A DNA stretch of 33,751 bases from Chromatiales bacterium (GTDB lineage: Bacteria > Pseudomonadota > Gammaproteobacteria > SZUA-152), in NCBI GenBank assembly GCA_026982555.1, contig JALSGT010000005.1:1-33751 (forward strand), given 5' to 3'. Within the stretch, counting starts at the first letter, position 1, and the number at the start of each line of letters is the position of its first letter. The notes below the pieces were generated by a model. It saw only the letters and a program-made list of their open reading frames with translations. It ran no database searches and was not told the origin of the DNA. The position numbers and the translations under genes were made by a program. This document shows, one piece after another, positions 7,807-16,858 of the stretch.

Positions 7807-9318
7807 ATGTGCGGCATAATTGGCATCGTTGGAACGGAAAATGTTAATCAGGATTTATATGATGGATTAACCGTTTTACAGCATCGGGGACAGGATGCTG
7901 CGGGTATTGTCACTTGTGACAAGCAGCGTTTGTATCTGCGCAAGGATAACGGCCTGGTGCGCGATGTGTTCCGTACACGGCATATGCGAGGCCTACAGGG
8001 CAACATGGGGATTGGCCATGTGCGTTATCCTACGGCGGGTTGTTTTTCCTCAGCCGAGGCACAACCGTTTTATGTTAATTCACCGTTTGGTATTTCATTG
8101 GCGCATAACGGTAATCTTACCAATGCTGCTGAGCTGAAGCGTGATTTGTTCCGTGCTGATCGCAGGCATATTAACACCGATTCTGATTCCGAAGTGTTGC
8201 TCAACGTGTTTGCGCATGAACTGCAACACGAGGGCAAGCTAACCCTGGATGCCAATGATATTTTTGAAGCGGTGGCTGCTGTGCATCGTCGCTGCAAAGG
8301 TGCGTACGCCGTGGTGGCAATGATTACCGGTTACGGCATTGTGGGTTTTCGTGATCCGCATGGGATTCGCCCCGTAGTGTTCGGCAAGCGCGAAACACCG
8401 CGTGGTGATGAATACGTGATTGCCTCGGAAAGTGTTGCTGTGGATTCGCTGGGTTTTGATCTGATGCGTGATATTGCCCCGGGTGAAGCGGTGTTTATTG
8501 ATGTGAATGGCGGGTTCAGCACGCAGCAGTGCGCGAAAAAACCAGAAGCCAGCCCCTGTATTTTTGAGCATGTGTATTTTGCGCGGCCGGATTCCATCAT
8601 TGATGGTATTTCTGTTTACAAGGCACGTTTACGCATGGGTGAGGCATTGGCGAAGAAAATTTTACGGGTCTATCCACAGCACGATATCGATGTGGTGATT
8701 CCGATTCCCGATACGAGTCGTACCTCCGCGTTGCAGCTGTCTTATCAGCTGGGCACGGTGTATCGCGAAGGGTTTATTAAAAACCGCTACATTGGCCGCA
8801 CGTTTATTATGCCGGGGCAAAAACAACGCAAAAAATCCGTGCGCCAAAAACTCAATGCCATCGATCTGGAGTTTAAGGGGAAAAACGTGCTGCTGGTGGA
8901 CGATTCCATTGTGCGAGGCACCACCTCAAAACAAATTATTCAAATGGCCCGGGAGGCCGGGGCCAATAAAGTGTATTTCGCCTCGGCGGCACCTCCGGTA
9001 CGTTTCCCCAATGTGTACGGTATTGATATGCCATCGGTGAATGAACTGGTGGGACATGGCAGGGATGACAAACAGATTGCCGAGGCGATTGGTGCAGACT
9101 GGCTGGTCTATCAGGACCTGGATGATCTGGTCGAAGCCTCTCGCCATGGCAACCCGGAGGTAGAGAATTTTGATACCTCTGTGTTTGATGGTGAATATGT
9201 CACGGGTGATGTGACTCAGGACTACCTGGATTTTATCGAAGGTAAGCGCAGCGATGGTGCGCGCGAAAACACAGACGATGACGATAATGCGGTGATTGAG
9301 TTACACAATACGGCTTGA
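7807..9318 (+). CDS. purF: Amidophosphoribosyltransferase
   Basis: 503 residues. It catalyses the first committed step of purine synthesis, PRPP plus glutamine to phosphoribosylamine. ATG 7807 is fixed by biology: it is followed at once by Cys (MCGIIGIVG), the Ntn-hydrolase nucleophile exposed when Met is removed, and a GAGGT Shine-Dalgarno lies upstream. Longer in-frame starts upstream would bury this Cys. The N-terminal glutaminase half shows [11 protein letters not shown]. The C-terminal phosphoribosyltransferase half has the PRPP loop [14 protein letters not shown]. The acidic C-terminal tail (TDDDDN) is ordinary for the family. Confidence 0.97.
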   Translation: MCGIIGIVGTENVNQDLYDGLTVLQHRGQDAAGIVTCDKQRLYLRKDNGLVRDVFRTRHMRGLQGNMGIGHVRYPTAGCFSSAEAQPFYVNSPFGISLAHNGNLTNAAELKRDLFRADRRHINTDSDSEVLLNVFAHELQHEGKLTLDANDIFEAVAAVHRRCKGAYAVVAMITGYGIVGFRDPHGIRPVVFGKRETPRGDEYVIASESVAVDSLGFDLMRDIAPGEAVFIDVNGGFSTQQCAKKPEASPCIFEHVYFARPDSIIDGISVYKARLRMGEALAKKILRVYPQHDIDVVIPIPDTSRTSALQLSYQLGTVYREGFIKNRYIGRTFIMPGQKQRKKSVRQKLNAIDLEFKGKNVLLVDDSIVRGTTSKQIIQMAREAGANKVYFASAAPPVRFPNVYGIDMPSVNELVGHGRDDKQIAEAIGADWLVYQDLDDLVEASRHGNPEVENFDTSVFDGEYVTGDVTQDYLDFIEGKRSDGARENTDDDDNAVIELHNTA

Positions 9319-9357
9319 TTCAGGTTTAAGGGCAGAAGAAAGGACAAAGAGAAAAGC

Positions 9358-9386
9358 TTGACGGAGTTGGCTGGTTTTACTAGTCT
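9358..9386 (+). promoter_or_regulatory. Candidate sigma-70 promoter for metZ
   Basis: TTGACG (9358-9363) and TAGTCT (9381-9386) are separated by 17 bases. The -35 is near consensus and the -10 is weak. A start near 9393 would place the first transcribed bases at the left arm of the SAM-II-like aptamer, which strengthens the call. Confidence 0.45.
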
Positions 9387-9392
9387 GCATTC

Positions 9393-9450
9393 TAACGCGC
9401 CGATTTGAGATCAGCTTGCGGGCGCGAAATAAATACGGCTAAAGCGAGGT
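9393..9450 (+). promoter_or_regulatory. SAM-II-like riboswitch aptamer in the metZ leader
   Basis: The stem is CGCGCC (9396-9401) with GGCGCG (9421-9426). The loop opens with GATTT (9402-9406) and ends with GCTTGC. The 3' strand carries AAATAAAT (9427-9434) and GCTAAAG (9438-9444). These elements occur in the order and spacing remembered for SAM-II (SAM_alpha): P1, GAUUU, UUGC, AUAAAU, GCUAAA, then a purine-rich end. A pseudoknot is possible between CTTGC (9415-9419) and GCGAG (9444-9448). The canonical pairing with TACG would need one C-A mismatch. The next gene is metZ, a classical target. SAM-II is known mainly from alphaproteobacteria. Confidence 0.72.
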
Positions 9451-9463
9451 GGTGTTGCAATAA

Positions 9464-9495
9464 CCTGCTTTGGCATTGGCTGAGCGGGTTTTTTT
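9464..9495 (+). terminator. Rho-independent terminator with competing antiterminator in the metZ leader
   Basis: CCTGCT (9464-9469) pairs with AGCGGG (9483-9488) with one G-U pair, followed by seven T (9489-9495). AGCGAGGT (9443-9450) could instead pair with ACCTGCT (9463-9469), with one bulged G. That alternative breaks the terminator and uses the 3' end of the aptamer. This is the logic of a ligand-induced off switch. It could also simply end purF transcription, which stops 145 bases earlier. Confidence 0.55.
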
Positions 9496-9558
9496 GTGTC
9501 CAAAAATTGGTGGCAAAATGCCCGATTGAAAAATATGAAAGAAAATGCGAGGCAAATA

Positions 9559-10743
9559 ATGTCACACGATAATGAAGAACAATACGGATTCGATACACTG
9601 GCGGTACGGGGCGGGCATGACCGCACTAACGAAGGTGAGCAGGGCGAGGCCATTTTCACCACTTCCAGTTATGTATACAACAATGCCGCTCAGGCCGCAG
9701 CACGGTTTTCAGGTGATGAGCCGGGCAATATCTATTCGCGTTTTACCAACCCTACCGTGCGTACCTTTGAGAAGCGTCTGGCTGCATTGGAGGGCGGGGA
9801 ACGTTGTGTTGCCACGGCATCCGGTATGGGAGCCATTCTGACAACCTGTTTGGGTCTGTTGAAAGCGGGAGATCATATTGTTTCATCACGCGCTATTTTT
9901 GGTTCCACGGTGGTGTTGTTTAATAACATTCTGACACGGTTTGGTGTGGAAACCTCCTATGTACCATTAACCGACTTATCGGCATGGGAAACGGCAATAC
10001 GTCCTGAAACCAAATTCCTGTTTTTGGAAACCCCGTCAAATCCGGTCACAGAAATTGCAGATATTCAGGCGCTGGCAGATTTAGCCCATGCTTATAACTG
10101 CCAATTAGTGGTGGACAATTGTTTTTGCACGCCCGCGCTACAAAAACCATTGACGTTAGGCGCAGATATTATTATCCATTCGGCCACCAAATATCTGGAC
10201 GGTCAGGGGCGTTGTATCGGTGGCGCTATTGTCGGCACTGAAGAATGTGTCGGCGGGGATGTCGCCGGTGTGGTGCGTACGGGGGGTACCTGCATGAGCC
10301 CATTTAACGCCTGGGTATTTTTAAAAGGATTGGAAACATTACGCATTCGCATGGAAGCACACAGTCGTAATGCACAAATGTTGGCAGAATGGCTGGCACA
10401 ACAGCCTGCTGTCGCCCGGGTGAATTATCCCGGTTTATCATCACATCCTCAGCATGAACTGGCTGCACGACAGCAAAATGATTTTGGCGGTGTATTATCT
10501 TTTGAAGTGAAAGGTGGTCAAAAAGCGGCATGGCGGGTTATTGACAACACCCGTTTAATATCGATTACTGCAAACCTGGGTGATACCAAAAGTACAATTA
10601 CTCATCCGGCTACCACAACACATGGCCGTGTCGATGCTGAGCGGCGTGCTGAAGCGGGTATTAGCGATGGTTTGGTGCGTGTTGCGGTAGGGCTGGAAGA
10701 CATTGTGGATATTCAGGCTGATCTGGAGCGTGGTCTGAGCTGA
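9559..10743 (+). CDS. metZ: O-succinylhomoserine sulfhydrylase
   Basis: 394 residues from ATG 9559, with GAGG about seven bases upstream. A GTG at 9496 would start inside the terminator T run and is rejected. The PLP-dependent enzyme of the Cys/Met-metabolism family makes homocysteine from O-succinylhomoserine and sulfide. Seen: YSRFTNPTV near the N-terminus, the substrate loop ATASGMGAI, and the Schiff-base lysine in HSATKYLDGQG. The place after purF and the N-terminus FDTLAVRGGHDRT fit MetZ better than cystathionine synthase or lyase. Convergent with the next gene, with only two bases between the stops. Confidence 0.92.
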   Translation: MSHDNEEQYGFDTLAVRGGHDRTNEGEQGEAIFTTSSYVYNNAAQAAARFSGDEPGNIYSRFTNPTVRTFEKRLAALEGGERCVATASGMGAILTTCLGLLKAGDHIVSSRAIFGSTVVLFNNILTRFGVETSYVPLTDLSAWETAIRPETKFLFLETPSNPVTEIADIQALADLAHAYNCQLVVDNCFCTPALQKPLTLGADIIIHSATKYLDGQGRCIGGAIVGTEECVGGDVAGVVRTGGTCMSPFNAWVFLKGLETLRIRMEAHSRNAQMLAEWLAQQPAVARVNYPGLSSHPQHELAARQQNDFGGVLSFEVKGGQKAAWRVIDNTRLISITANLGDTKSTITHPATTTHGRVDAERRAEAGISDGLVRVAVGLEDIVDIQADLERGLS

Positions 10744-10745
10744 TT

Positions 10746-12014
10746 TTAGTGCGCAGCGATGCGCGACTCAATTGCCTGTGCCATATCGATATTGCCAATT
10801 TCTTTATATAGCATGGCAAGTTCAGTCAAAACGATATCCAATACGGGTTGCGTTTCATTTTCACCAGCATCGAGTATTTCGGCGGCTTTTTCATAAAGTG
10901 GCAAGGCTTGTGCGAAAAGAGCCGTTTGTCGTTGTGCCGTGTTCATTGGAATGGAAGCGTTATTAGCCGGTATTGTACTGACCTCGAAAGATGTGTGATT
11001 TTTCCCTTCAATACGGGCCTGGGTGTGATAAATATTGGCCAGGGTATACATCAATAATGCAAGTTGCGGGTCTGATGACCCCAGTACATGTTGTGCAATA
11101 TCCAGCGCCTCCTCGTAGGCATGGCTGGCAGGGTTGTACGCGCCTTGTTCGAGATAGTTTAGGCCCAGATTAATGAGTGTCTGCGCAACTTCTTCATGCT
11201 GGCTACCAAAAATAGTTTTTTTGAGAACAAGCATGCGTTGCAGGATGCCTGTGGCTTTTTTATGTTTTCCTTGTTTATTATAAACATTGCTCAAATTATC
11301 AAGTGCGTTACTGACATAAGGGTGTGTGGCCCCCATACTTGCTGACCATGAGCTGATTGCCTGCTGGTAAAAAATCTCTGCTTGTTCATATTGATGCTGG
11401 CTTTCATAGAGCACAGCCAAATTATAAATTGATTGCGCAATTGCAGGGTCATCTTTACTAAAGGCATTTTTACGAATTTTCAGTGCCTGTTGATGATATT
11501 TTTCGGACAGTTTGTAATGTTTTGAGTCAAAATAAACATTGCCAAGATTTGTCATGATAACGGCAAGGTCGGGGTGGTTCAGGCCGAGATTTTTTTCAAG
11601 AATAAGCAACGCTTTCAATAAGAGGTCTTCTGCCTCATCCAGACTTCCTAATGTTTGTTTGATGATGCCGAGCTTTAATAATGCATCAGCAGTATTAACA
11701 TTATTCGGGGTGAAGTTTTTGTTGGCGATATTATAGGCACGTTGTGCAACAAGATGCGCATTATTATAATCGCCGCTCTCATAGTATGAAATGAAATGGG
11801 TGGTCAGATCAGTCCAGATAATCTCAGCCAATTCTGTTGTTTCATGGAAAGAGCGAATACTTGTTTGTTGTTCTATCGTTGGTGCGAGTGTCAGGTTGGC
11901 AGAAGAAAAGACAATACCAGGTGACAGAAAAAAGAAACCAAAATAAAACATACACGGTTTAATTCGTAGATAAGTGAAAATAAGACATGTATATTTTTCC
12001 CGATAGTTATACAT
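10746..12014 (-). CDS. Exported tetratricopeptide-repeat protein (kinesin-light-chain type)
   Basis: 422 residues from ATG 12014 with a good AAGGTG eight bases upstream. The N-terminus has a hydrophobic stretch (about residues 10-38, MFYFGFFFLSPGIVF) suggesting a signal peptide or anchor. From about residue 75, repeats of about 42 residues follow, with the kinesin-light-chain-like pattern of EKNLGLNHPDLAVIMTNLGN, GATHPYVSNALDNLSN and GSDPQLALLMYTLANIY. Such proteins are protein-protein scaffolds; no enzyme domain is seen. It lies behind the cyclase gene on the same strand across a 243-base gap containing an inverted repeat TGACCA/TGGTCA (12199-12218). Co-expression is possible but not shown. 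Confidence 0.85.
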   Translation of the reverse strand: MYNYREKYTCLIFTYLRIKPCMFYFGFFFLSPGIVFSSANLTLAPTIEQQTSIRSFHETTELAEIIWTDLTTHFISYYESGDYNNAHLVAQRAYNIANKNFTPNNVNTADALLKLGIIKQTLGSLDEAEDLLLKALLILEKNLGLNHPDLAVIMTNLGNVYFDSKHYKLSEKYHQQALKIRKNAFSKDDPAIAQSIYNLAVLYESQHQYEQAEIFYQQAISSWSASMGATHPYVSNALDNLSNVYNKQGKHKKATGILQRMLVLKKTIFGSQHEEVAQTLINLGLNYLEQGAYNPASHAYEEALDIAQHVLGSSDPQLALLMYTLANIYHTQARIEGKNHTSFEVSTIPANNASIPMNTAQRQTALFAQALPLYEKAAEILDAGENETQPVLDIVLTELAMLYKEIGNIDMAQAIESRIAAH

Positions 12015-12257
12015 CTTTTTTCACCTTTATATCCTGGGATAGCGTGTTTTATATGGTTGATTTATCGAGCTTGTACGACATTGAAAACAATGCACCGCTT
12101 GTCACTGCATATCGACCAGCGCAAGAAGTGCTTTAAAATTTTGTGATTGAATGCAGTATGAAAATGATTGGGTATTGCGGGTGCGGAAGAAGGTGGTATG
12201 ACCAGCTGTATATGGTCACATCTGGCATGAAAAATATTTTTATTGTATATCAGTAGG

Positions 12258-15200
12258 TTAAAGTGTTTTTTGCGGGTCGCCGTAGTTTTTTTGAAGTTTG
12301 GCAAGGCTGGTTTCTGTGCGTAACACGAGGGCGCGGGCATTTTGTTGTCTGGCAATAATCAAGGACTCATTCAGGTATTGTTCCGCAAGATGGTAGGCAC
12401 CTGTGTCGTTTGCAATAGCAAAATTGCTTTTGATGCGCAGCAATTCTGCGGTAAAAAACCCCTCGCCGGTAAAGGTGGTTTCCCGTAGTGCCGATTCGAT
12501 AGTTTGTCGGGCTTTGTCGGTTTCTCCTGCATTATGCAAAAGTTCCGCCAGGATGGCTTGAAAATAAGAGCGGGCGAGTCGGTTGCCGGATTTTTCATAA
12601 TTATGCAGTGCCTGCTGGAAGCGTTTACAAATGATTTCGGCGGGTTGTTTTGTCGATTCAGACCACGCTTTTAACATATGGCCAGTGGCTGCCCAAAACG
12701 AAAAACCATAAGTCTCGCTCAGTGTGATTTGTGCATCCGCGTAATGGTAGGTGGCGTTGTGGTCGCCACAGAGTTGGGACAGTGTGCCCATAAAATGTAA
12801 AGCGTAAGCCTGACTGAATGGATGCGCAAGATGTTTGGCCAGACTCAGTGCAGCCTGACCGCGTGTTAATGCCTGATCGGTTTTTCCAAGTAACCATAAA
12901 ACACATGCAGCATTGGCAAGGGAGGCTACCTGTGCATCTTGACAGTAGGCAGCCAGCATTACTTGCGGGTGAGTTTGTCCGGCTTGGGGCTTAATGTGAA
13001 GCTCAAGGTTCTGTAGCGCTTCGGAAAAATTTCCTTTCCAGAACAATGTGGTGCCAAGCGCACGTTTTGCTTCCAGCAAAAACTCCGGAATATTGGATTG
13101 TACTGCATGCTGTTGTATTTCATTTGCAAGTTTATAGGCTTTTTCCAGCTCTGCACGCACAATGTAAAATTCCCACAGACCACATAACACAGGGAATACG
13201 GTATTGATGTCTGTTATATTCCGGCACAGGCTGTAGGCCCGGGCATAAGCTTTTTCCACTTCGGGTGCGGCATAACCTTTGCTCATCATGGTAGCCAGCC
13301 CCAGTGTGGTTTGTAACGCAAGTTCATGCATGCCCAGCTGGGGCGACTCAGGCATTTTTTTAATCAAGGCAAGGCCGTTGTTAAGGTGTTCAATGGCTTC
13401 AACATTCGCTGAATGTTGAATGGCAGAATTTCCTGCGGATAACCAGTAATGCAAAGCATCTTCGTTGTTGCCAGCCTCTGTGCAGTGATGGGCAATAATT
13501 TCCGGGTTATCGGCAACAAGCTGTGGGAACTTTTCTTTGATAAGTATAGAAATGCGCTGGTGGTATTTTTGACGTGTGCGCTTTAATAGCGAGTGATAAG
13601 CGGCTTCTCTCACCAGAGCATGCTGAAAACGATAATGCGCTTTCGGCGGTTTCCCGCTCTGGATAAATAATTCAGCATCAATGAGCCGGTTCATGCTGGA
13701 GCGCAGGCTGAGATCACTTTGCAGAGTGGCTGCATGTAATAATTCATAGGTAAATTCACGTCCCAGTGTGGCACTGAGTTGTGCCAGTTCTTTATCATCA
13801 CCCAGGTTATCCAGGCGTGACATAAGTGAATCCTGTAGTGTGCTGGGGATTTCCAATTGAGACATGTTGTGGTTGAGTTCAAAATGCTCTTCTTTTTCTA
13901 CTAACAATGAAGACCGAAGAACGGCATTGGTAAGCTCTTCGACAAAAAGTGGAATGCCATCTGTTTTATTAATAATTTCAACAAATACTTCTGTGGGCAG
14001 GGTCTTTCCCCGGCACAGTTGCCTGATCATGCTGCCGGATTGTTTTTGAGTGAGACGATTGAGTGTAATATTTGTCACGTTCGCACGATTTTCCCACGGA
14101 GGGGAAAAGTCACTGCGGAAGGTAAAAAGGGCAAAAATATTAGTCAGCCTGGGCTGCCCGATAAGTAGTGACAGTAATTCTATACTGGAAGGGTCTATCC
14201 ATTGTAAATCCTCCACAATGAATAAAACAAAGCGTTGTTGCGTGACAGCTTGTAACATCTGGATAAGAACATCGAAAGTATGCTGCTTTTTTTGTTGTGG
14301 CGTGGAGTTTGTTTCAGTAGCATCGGTAATCGTTTTTTCAGCGAATGGAATGGATAACAGCTCAGCCAGAACAGGGGTGACGATTTTGGTTTCCATGTCC
14401 AGGGCGGCAATTGTTTTTTCGATACGTGAAATCTGTTTTTGTGGGCTATCGCCTTCAGTCAGGCCGATAATGCGACGCACCATGTCCATAACAGGATAAA
14501 GAAAACTGTTTTTGTAGTAAAAGTCACCATAACAATCCAGAAAAAGACAATGTTCTTTTTCGACTTTTTTGCAAACCATCCGTACCATGCATGTTTTTCC
14601 CAGTCCAGGTTCACTGCTGAGTAAAATAACCTGGCCGACGCCTTTACGTGCCTGATCGAGTCTTTCTGTTAACAAATTGCTTATCTGGTCTCGTCCGACC
14701 AGCATGGTGCGGGAAGGATGTTCAGTTTCCGTAAATCGGTTTTTATTGCCGTGAGCCTGCTGTACTTGAAAAAGTGTAAAAGATTGTGAAAACCCCTTCA
14801 GTGTATGAATCCCCAGTGTTTGACACTCAAAGCGGCGATTCAATAGCTGGTGTGTGCAGCCGCTGATTACTACGGTATTTTCACTGGCGCAGCCTTGAAC
14901 CCGTGCGGCAATGTTCGGTGTTTCACCCAGAGCCATCGAACGTTTATCACCCCCACCAATTTCACCGACCACTACCAGGCCGGTATGAATGCCCACGCGC
15001 ACGGCAAGTTGAACATTATCGCTGTGTTGTATAGGGTAAATATGCTTCGGGATACGTTTAATAATTTCCAATGCAGCAAAAGTTGCACGTTGTGCGTCAT
15101 CTTCATGTGCCTGAGGATAACCAAAATAAACCAGTATGCCATCGCCAAGATATTGCGCGACATAACCGCCATAGCTGCTGACAATTTTATTGCAGGTATC

Positions 15201-15518
15201 ACGGTAGTCGCGCATGATATCGCGCAATTCTTCCGGGTCAATACGTTCGGAAAGTGCAGAGGAACCAACGATGTCACAAAACAGTACAGTGAGTTGGCGG
15301 CGTTCTGCATTTTGCTGTGTACGTGCAGAGGGTGGTGCAGTGGAACGGCTTCCCGTATTTTGCGTTTTGCTCAAACGAGTGGCACATTGTCCACAGAACT
15401 CAAAATCAAATGGGTTGTTAAAGTTACAGTTGGGGCAAGGGATATTCAATGGTGTGGCACATTGGCCACAAAAGCGCATATTTCCCGGGTTTTTGAAGCC
15501 ACATTTTTCGCAGAGCAT
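12258..15518 (-). CDS. Class III adenylate/guanylate cyclase with zinc ribbons, AAA ATPase and TPR regions
   Basis: 1086 residues from ATG 15518 (AAGGA 11 bases upstream; ATG 15530 would add four residues). Order: two CxxC zinc ribbons (C3/C6...C17/C20 and C28/C31...C42/C45); a class III cyclase domain (about 73-255) with metal-binding Asp in FCDIVGSS (D82) and YLGDG (D126), and PNIAARVQ carrying the Asn/Arg pair (N202, R206); then a STAND-like ATPase with P-loop SEPGLGKT (302-309). The remaining C-terminal half is helical with TPR-like repeats. The position usually occupied by the purine-selecting Lys before LGDG is Gln, as in many of these fusions. It probably makes cAMP in response to a ligand or partner sensed by the TPR part. 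Divergent from the glycerate kinase gene. Confidence 0.88.
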   Translation of the reverse strand: MLCEKCGFKNPGNMRFCGQCATPLNIPCPNCNFNNPFDFEFCGQCATRLSKTQNTGSRSTAPPSARTQQNAERRQLTVLFCDIVGSSALSERIDPEELRDIMRDYRDTCNKIVSSYGGYVAQYLGDGILVYFGYPQAHEDDAQRATFAALEIIKRIPKHIYPIQHSDNVQLAVRVGIHTGLVVVGEIGGGDKRSMALGETPNIAARVQGCASENTVVISGCTHQLLNRRFECQTLGIHTLKGFSQSFTLFQVQQAHGNKNRFTETEHPSRTMLVGRDQISNLLTERLDQARKGVGQVILLSSEPGLGKTCMVRMVCKKVEKEHCLFLDCYGDFYYKNSFLYPVMDMVRRIIGLTEGDSPQKQISRIEKTIAALDMETKIVTPVLAELLSIPFAEKTITDATETNSTPQQKKQHTFDVLIQMLQAVTQQRFVLFIVEDLQWIDPSSIELLSLLIGQPRLTNIFALFTFRSDFSPPWENRANVTNITLNRLTQKQSGSMIRQLCRGKTLPTEVFVEIINKTDGIPLFVEELTNAVLRSSLLVEKEEHFELNHNMSQLEIPSTLQDSLMSRLDNLGDDKELAQLSATLGREFTYELLHAATLQSDLSLRSSMNRLIDAELFIQSGKPPKAHYRFQHALVREAAYHSLLKRTRQKYHQRISILIKEKFPQLVADNPEIIAHHCTEAGNNEDALHYWLSAGNSAIQHSANVEAIEHLNNGLALIKKMPESPQLGMHELALQTTLGLATMMSKGYAAPEVEKAYARAYSLCRNITDINTVFPVLCGLWEFYIVRAELEKAYKLANEIQQHAVQSNIPEFLLEAKRALGTTLFWKGNFSEALQNLELHIKPQAGQTHPQVMLAAYCQDAQVASLANAACVLWLLGKTDQALTRGQAALSLAKHLAHPFSQAYALHFMGTLSQLCGDHNATYHYADAQITLSETYGFSFWAATGHMLKAWSESTKQPAEIICKRFQQALHNYEKSGNRLARSYFQAILAELLHNAGETDKARQTIESALRETTFTGEGFFTAELLRIKSNFAIANDTGAYHLAEQYLNESLIIARQQNARALVLRTETSLAKLQKNYGDPQKTL

Positions 15519-15557
15519 GGCAAGAATCATCCTTGTTGATTTTTCTGTTTGTGCAAT

Positions 15558-15581
15558 TAGAGAGGATACGCATCCTCTCTA
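15558..15581. promoter_or_regulatory. Perfect inverted repeat in the divergent cyclase/glycerate-kinase intergenic region
   Basis: Ten bases (TAGAGAGGAT, 15558-15567) pair perfectly with ATCCTCTCTA (15572-15581) around ACGC. It lies 40 bases from the cyclase start and 41 from the kinase start, midway in the 104-base gap. No T run follows on either strand, so an operator for a dimeric regulator or a 5' leader hairpin is more likely than a terminator. Confidence 0.5.
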
Positions 15582-15622
15582 TGTTCAGCAAGGTAAACGA
15601 TAAAAATGAAGCAGGACAAAGT

Positions 15623-16858
15623 ATGAGTTTACCCCGTCAGCATCTTTTACAAATTTATCGCGCGGCATTGGCGGTTGTGCGGGGGGATGTATGCACGCGA
15701 CAGGCATTAGCGGGTTATGATCCGGGCAGACCGGTTATCGTGATTGCCATTGGTAAAGCGGCGTCGAGTATGATGCTGGGTGCAATAGCGGCTCTGGGCG
15801 ATATGTTTGATGGAGGATTGTTGATTACCAAGGAAGGTTATTGTGACAAAAGACTGCAAGGTATGAAAAATATTCAATGTCTGGAATCGGCACACCCTGT
15901 ACCGGATAAACGCAGTTTGTATGCAGGCCGGGTACTGTTGGAGTTTATAGCGGTGTGGCCAGTCAAACAGGATTTTATATTTTTGATTTCCGGCGGTGCT
16001 TCTTCGCTGGTAGAGGTATTGCCGGATAAGTTGCATCTGGAGGAGTTGCAGGAAGTAAACCGTTGGTTGCTGGGTAGTGGCTGGAGTATCTCGGAAATGA
16101 ATCGTGTGCGCAAATCGCTGTCATGTATCAAGGGAGGGCGTTTGGCGAAATGGTTTACAGGGCATCATGTAAACTGTCTGATGATTTCTGATGTGCAAGA
16201 TAATTCACCACAGGTGATTGGCTCAGGTTTTTTGAGTCCGGATATTATTGATGAGCCACAATCTGAAAATATGCCGGAATGGATTACAGCGTTGCCCAAG
16301 GCACCGCCTGCACCTTCATTGGATGATGTTTGTTTTAATATGATTGATATTCGTATTGTTGCAAAACTTGAAGACGCTATGCAGGCCGCAAAAAAAATGG
16401 CGATGGCTTTAGGGTATGACGTTTATTTACATGAGGAACTGGTAACGTGTGATGCACAGCTTGCGGGGCAGCAGTTGGCTCGCGCGTTGTGCGATAGCGA
16501 ATGTGGATTGCATATCTGGGGTGGAGAAACCACCGTGCGTTTGCCGGATAACCCCGGGCAGGGTGGGCGCAATCAACAATTGGCATTAGCGGCAGCGGTA
16601 GAGTTAGCAGGTATGGAGACACATTATTTTTTGGCCGCAGGCACAGACGGCAGTGACGGACCGACACAAGCTACGGGTGCTTTGGTGGATGGGTATACTT
16701 TACAGCGCGGAACACAGGCCGGGTTTGATGTGCAGCAGACGTTAGCTGGCGCAAATGCGGGTATTTTTTTGCAAGCCAGTGGTGATTTGATTATTACCGG
16801 GCCCACAGGTACCAATGTGAGGGATTTAATGTTGGCGATTAAACGGCCAGTGGTATGA
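15623..16858 (+). CDS. Glycerate 2-kinase-type (MOFRL) protein
   Basis: 411 residues from ATG 15623, chosen over an upstream in-frame start because AGGA lies six bases before it and family N-termini begin like LLQIYRAALAVV. The TtuD/GckA family phosphorylates D-glycerate to 2-phosphoglycerate in the cytoplasm, linking tartronate or glyoxylate breakdown to glycolysis. Seen: AIGKAASSMMLGA near the N-terminus, LISGGASSLVEVLP in the middle, and the MOFRL end with WGGETTVRLPDNPGQGGRNQ and AAGTDGSDGPT. Its stop overlaps the start of the DUF1853 gene (ATGA), so the two are probably translated together. No other glycerate-pathway gene is nearby. Confidence 0.85.
   Translation: MSLPRQHLLQIYRAALAVVRGDVCTRQALAGYDPGRPVIVIAIGKAASSMMLGAIAALGDMFDGGLLITKEGYCDKRLQGMKNIQCLESAHPVPDKRSLYAGRVLLEFIAVWPVKQDFIFLISGGASSLVEVLPDKLHLEELQEVNRWLLGSGWSISEMNRVRKSLSCIKGGRLAKWFTGHHVNCLMISDVQDNSPQVIGSGFLSPDIIDEPQSENMPEWITALPKAPPAPSLDDVCFNMIDIRIVAKLEDAMQAAKKMAMALGYDVYLHEELVTCDAQLAGQQLARALCDSECGLHIWGGETTVRLPDNPGQGGRNQQLALAAAVELAGMETHYFLAAGTDGSDGPTQATGALVDGYTLQRGTQAGFDVQQTLAGANAGIFLQASGDLIITGPTGTNVRDLMLAIKRPVV

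Noticed and set aside
9496-9558. 21-residue N-terminal extension of MetZ from a GTG
   Set aside because: It would start directly after the terminator T run and lacks a ribosome site; ATG 9559 has one.
14850-15539. 229-codon plus-strand open frame opposite the cyclase domain
   Set aside because: The minus strand carries unmistakable zinc-ribbon and cyclase motifs, and the plus frame has Cys/His-rich shadow composition.
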